The notes beneath the pieces are model-generated. The model was not told the DNA's origin. It saw nothing but the letters and a program-made list of their open reading frames with translations, and did no database searches. DNA of 64,000 bases, from the NCBI RefSeq assembly GCF_037976825.1, contig NZ_CP150269.1, positions 269,001-333,000 on the forward strand, in the 5' to 3' direction. The stretch comes from Paenibacillus sp. FSL K6-1330. GTDB taxonomy: Bacteria; Bacillota; Bacilli; Paenibacillales; Paenibacillaceae. Positions 63,443-64,000 of this stretch are shown piece after piece; within the stretch, counting starts at the first letter, position 1; every line of letters begins with the position of its first letter. Made by a program: the position numbers and the translations under genes.

Positions 63443-64000
63443 ATGATAACTGAAGAAATATTACTGAATTTTATGCGGGAAACTGCATACAAACCGATGA
63501 CGTACCAGGAATTGGAGCAGCATTTTGCCATTAAGGATGCTCATGAATTCAGGGAATTCTTGAAGCTGCTGAATGAACTTGAACAATCCGGAAAAATCAT
63601 TCTGACCAGCACCCAGCGTTATGGCGTGCCGGAACGGATGAATTTGCTGCGCGGACGTCTGCAGGCACATGCAAAGGGTTTTGCCTTCTTGATTCCTGAT
63701 GATCGCGAGCACCCGGATGTGTACATTCATGCCAATGACTTGAAGAGTGCGATGAATGGAGATATCGTGCTTATCCGGATCAGTTCCAAACAGAACGATG
63801 GCGGCAAAATGGAAGGCGAAGTGGTCCGTATCGTGACGCGAGCCGTCACCCAAGTCGTGGGTGTATTCCAGAACCATGAAGCCTATGGCTTCGTGCTGCC
63901 GGATGATAAGCGGATCAACCGGGATATTTTTATTCCGAAGCATGCGATTAACGGAGCCGTTGATGGCGTGAAGGTCGTGGTGAAGCTGGTCAGCTATCCG
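63443..64000 (+). CDS. rnr: Ribonuclease R, N-terminal part (runs out of the window)
   Basis: The frame is open to base 64000 (186 residues visible). It starts with the RNase R winged helix ('MTYQELEQHF', 'EFLKLLNELEQSGKIIL'), then the first cold-shock-type RNA-binding region ('GRLQAHAKGFAFLIPDD', 'DVYIHANDLKSAMNGD') and a second ('HEAYGFVLPDDKRINRDIFI'). The catalytic RNB domain lies beyond the window. RNase R degrades structured RNA from the 3' end. GAGGTG lies just before; ATG 63440 or 63443 are both possible starts. Confidence 0.93.
   Translation, partial: MITEEILLNFMRETAYKPMTYQELEQHFAIKDAHEFREFLKLLNELEQSGKIILTSTQRYGVPERMNLLRGRLQAHAKGFAFLIPDDREHPDVYIHANDLKSAMNGDIVLIRISSKQNDGGKMEGEVVRIVTRAVTQVVGVFQNHEAYGFVLPDDKRINRDIFIPKHAINGAVDGVKVVVKLVSYP

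Overview
The window looks like a chromosomal segment of a Paenibacillus-type Bacillales. The evidence is strong GGAGG ribosome binding sites, frequent ATG/GTG/TTG start variants, a methionine T-box leader, a sugar importer of the LplABC kind with no ATPase of its own, a Bacillus-type FadR operator, a sortase-anchored wall protein, and a secG-rnr pair at the right edge. There are no rRNA or tRNA genes and no intact transposon. The species call is inference from these features.

Left part (1-18.1 kb). The window opens inside a three-gene defence cassette (TerB-domain protein, DUF2791 ATPase, superfamily II helicase) that matches the published Shango anti-phage system. A phosphotransferase gene broken by a one-base frameshift overlaps its end. 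Next is a LacI-regulated sugar locus (regulator, two permeases, binding lipoprotein, cytoplasmic GH30 glycosidase) with the same perfect 16-bp operator before the regulator and before the transporter. An acid-sugar operon follows: a PrpR-like regulator, a KdgT-type permease, a DUF1537 kinase and a PdxA2-type dehydrogenase. Its promoter looks like a sigma-A promoter carrying a dyad and a CcpA site.

Middle (18.1-31.4 kb). An orphan T-box remnant ending in a terminator precedes a 1544-residue lectin/DUF11 surface protein with an LPNTA sorting signal. A methionine T-box then precedes a metG-type gene carrying a frameshift. An intergenic region with dispersed repeats follows, then an alpha/beta hydrolase. 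Next is an ArsR-HTH protein fused to a GyrB-like GHKL domain in which the catalytic glutamate appears to be lost. It is divergent from a GNAT acetyltransferase across a twin palindrome.

Right-centre (31.4-48.6 kb). A DeoR-type regulator is divergent from a complete 2-aminoethylphosphonate operon (ABC importer, PhnW, PhnX). Single-gene units follow: a membrane-anchored hydrolase, a DUF3888 protein, an M28 membrane peptidase, an ANT(4')-like nucleotidyltransferase, a methyltransferase, a GyrI-like protein, a WYL regulator, a TetR/SDR pair with two clear palindromic operators, a LOG-family protein and a MazG-like protein.

Right part (48.6-64 kb). A consolidated fatty-acid beta-oxidation locus has etfA, etfB and fadR leftward and fadF, fadN, fadA, fadE, fadD and a thioesterase rightward, with a perfect FadR box between them. 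A remnant of a group IIC intron 3' end precedes secG and the start of rnr, which runs out of the window.
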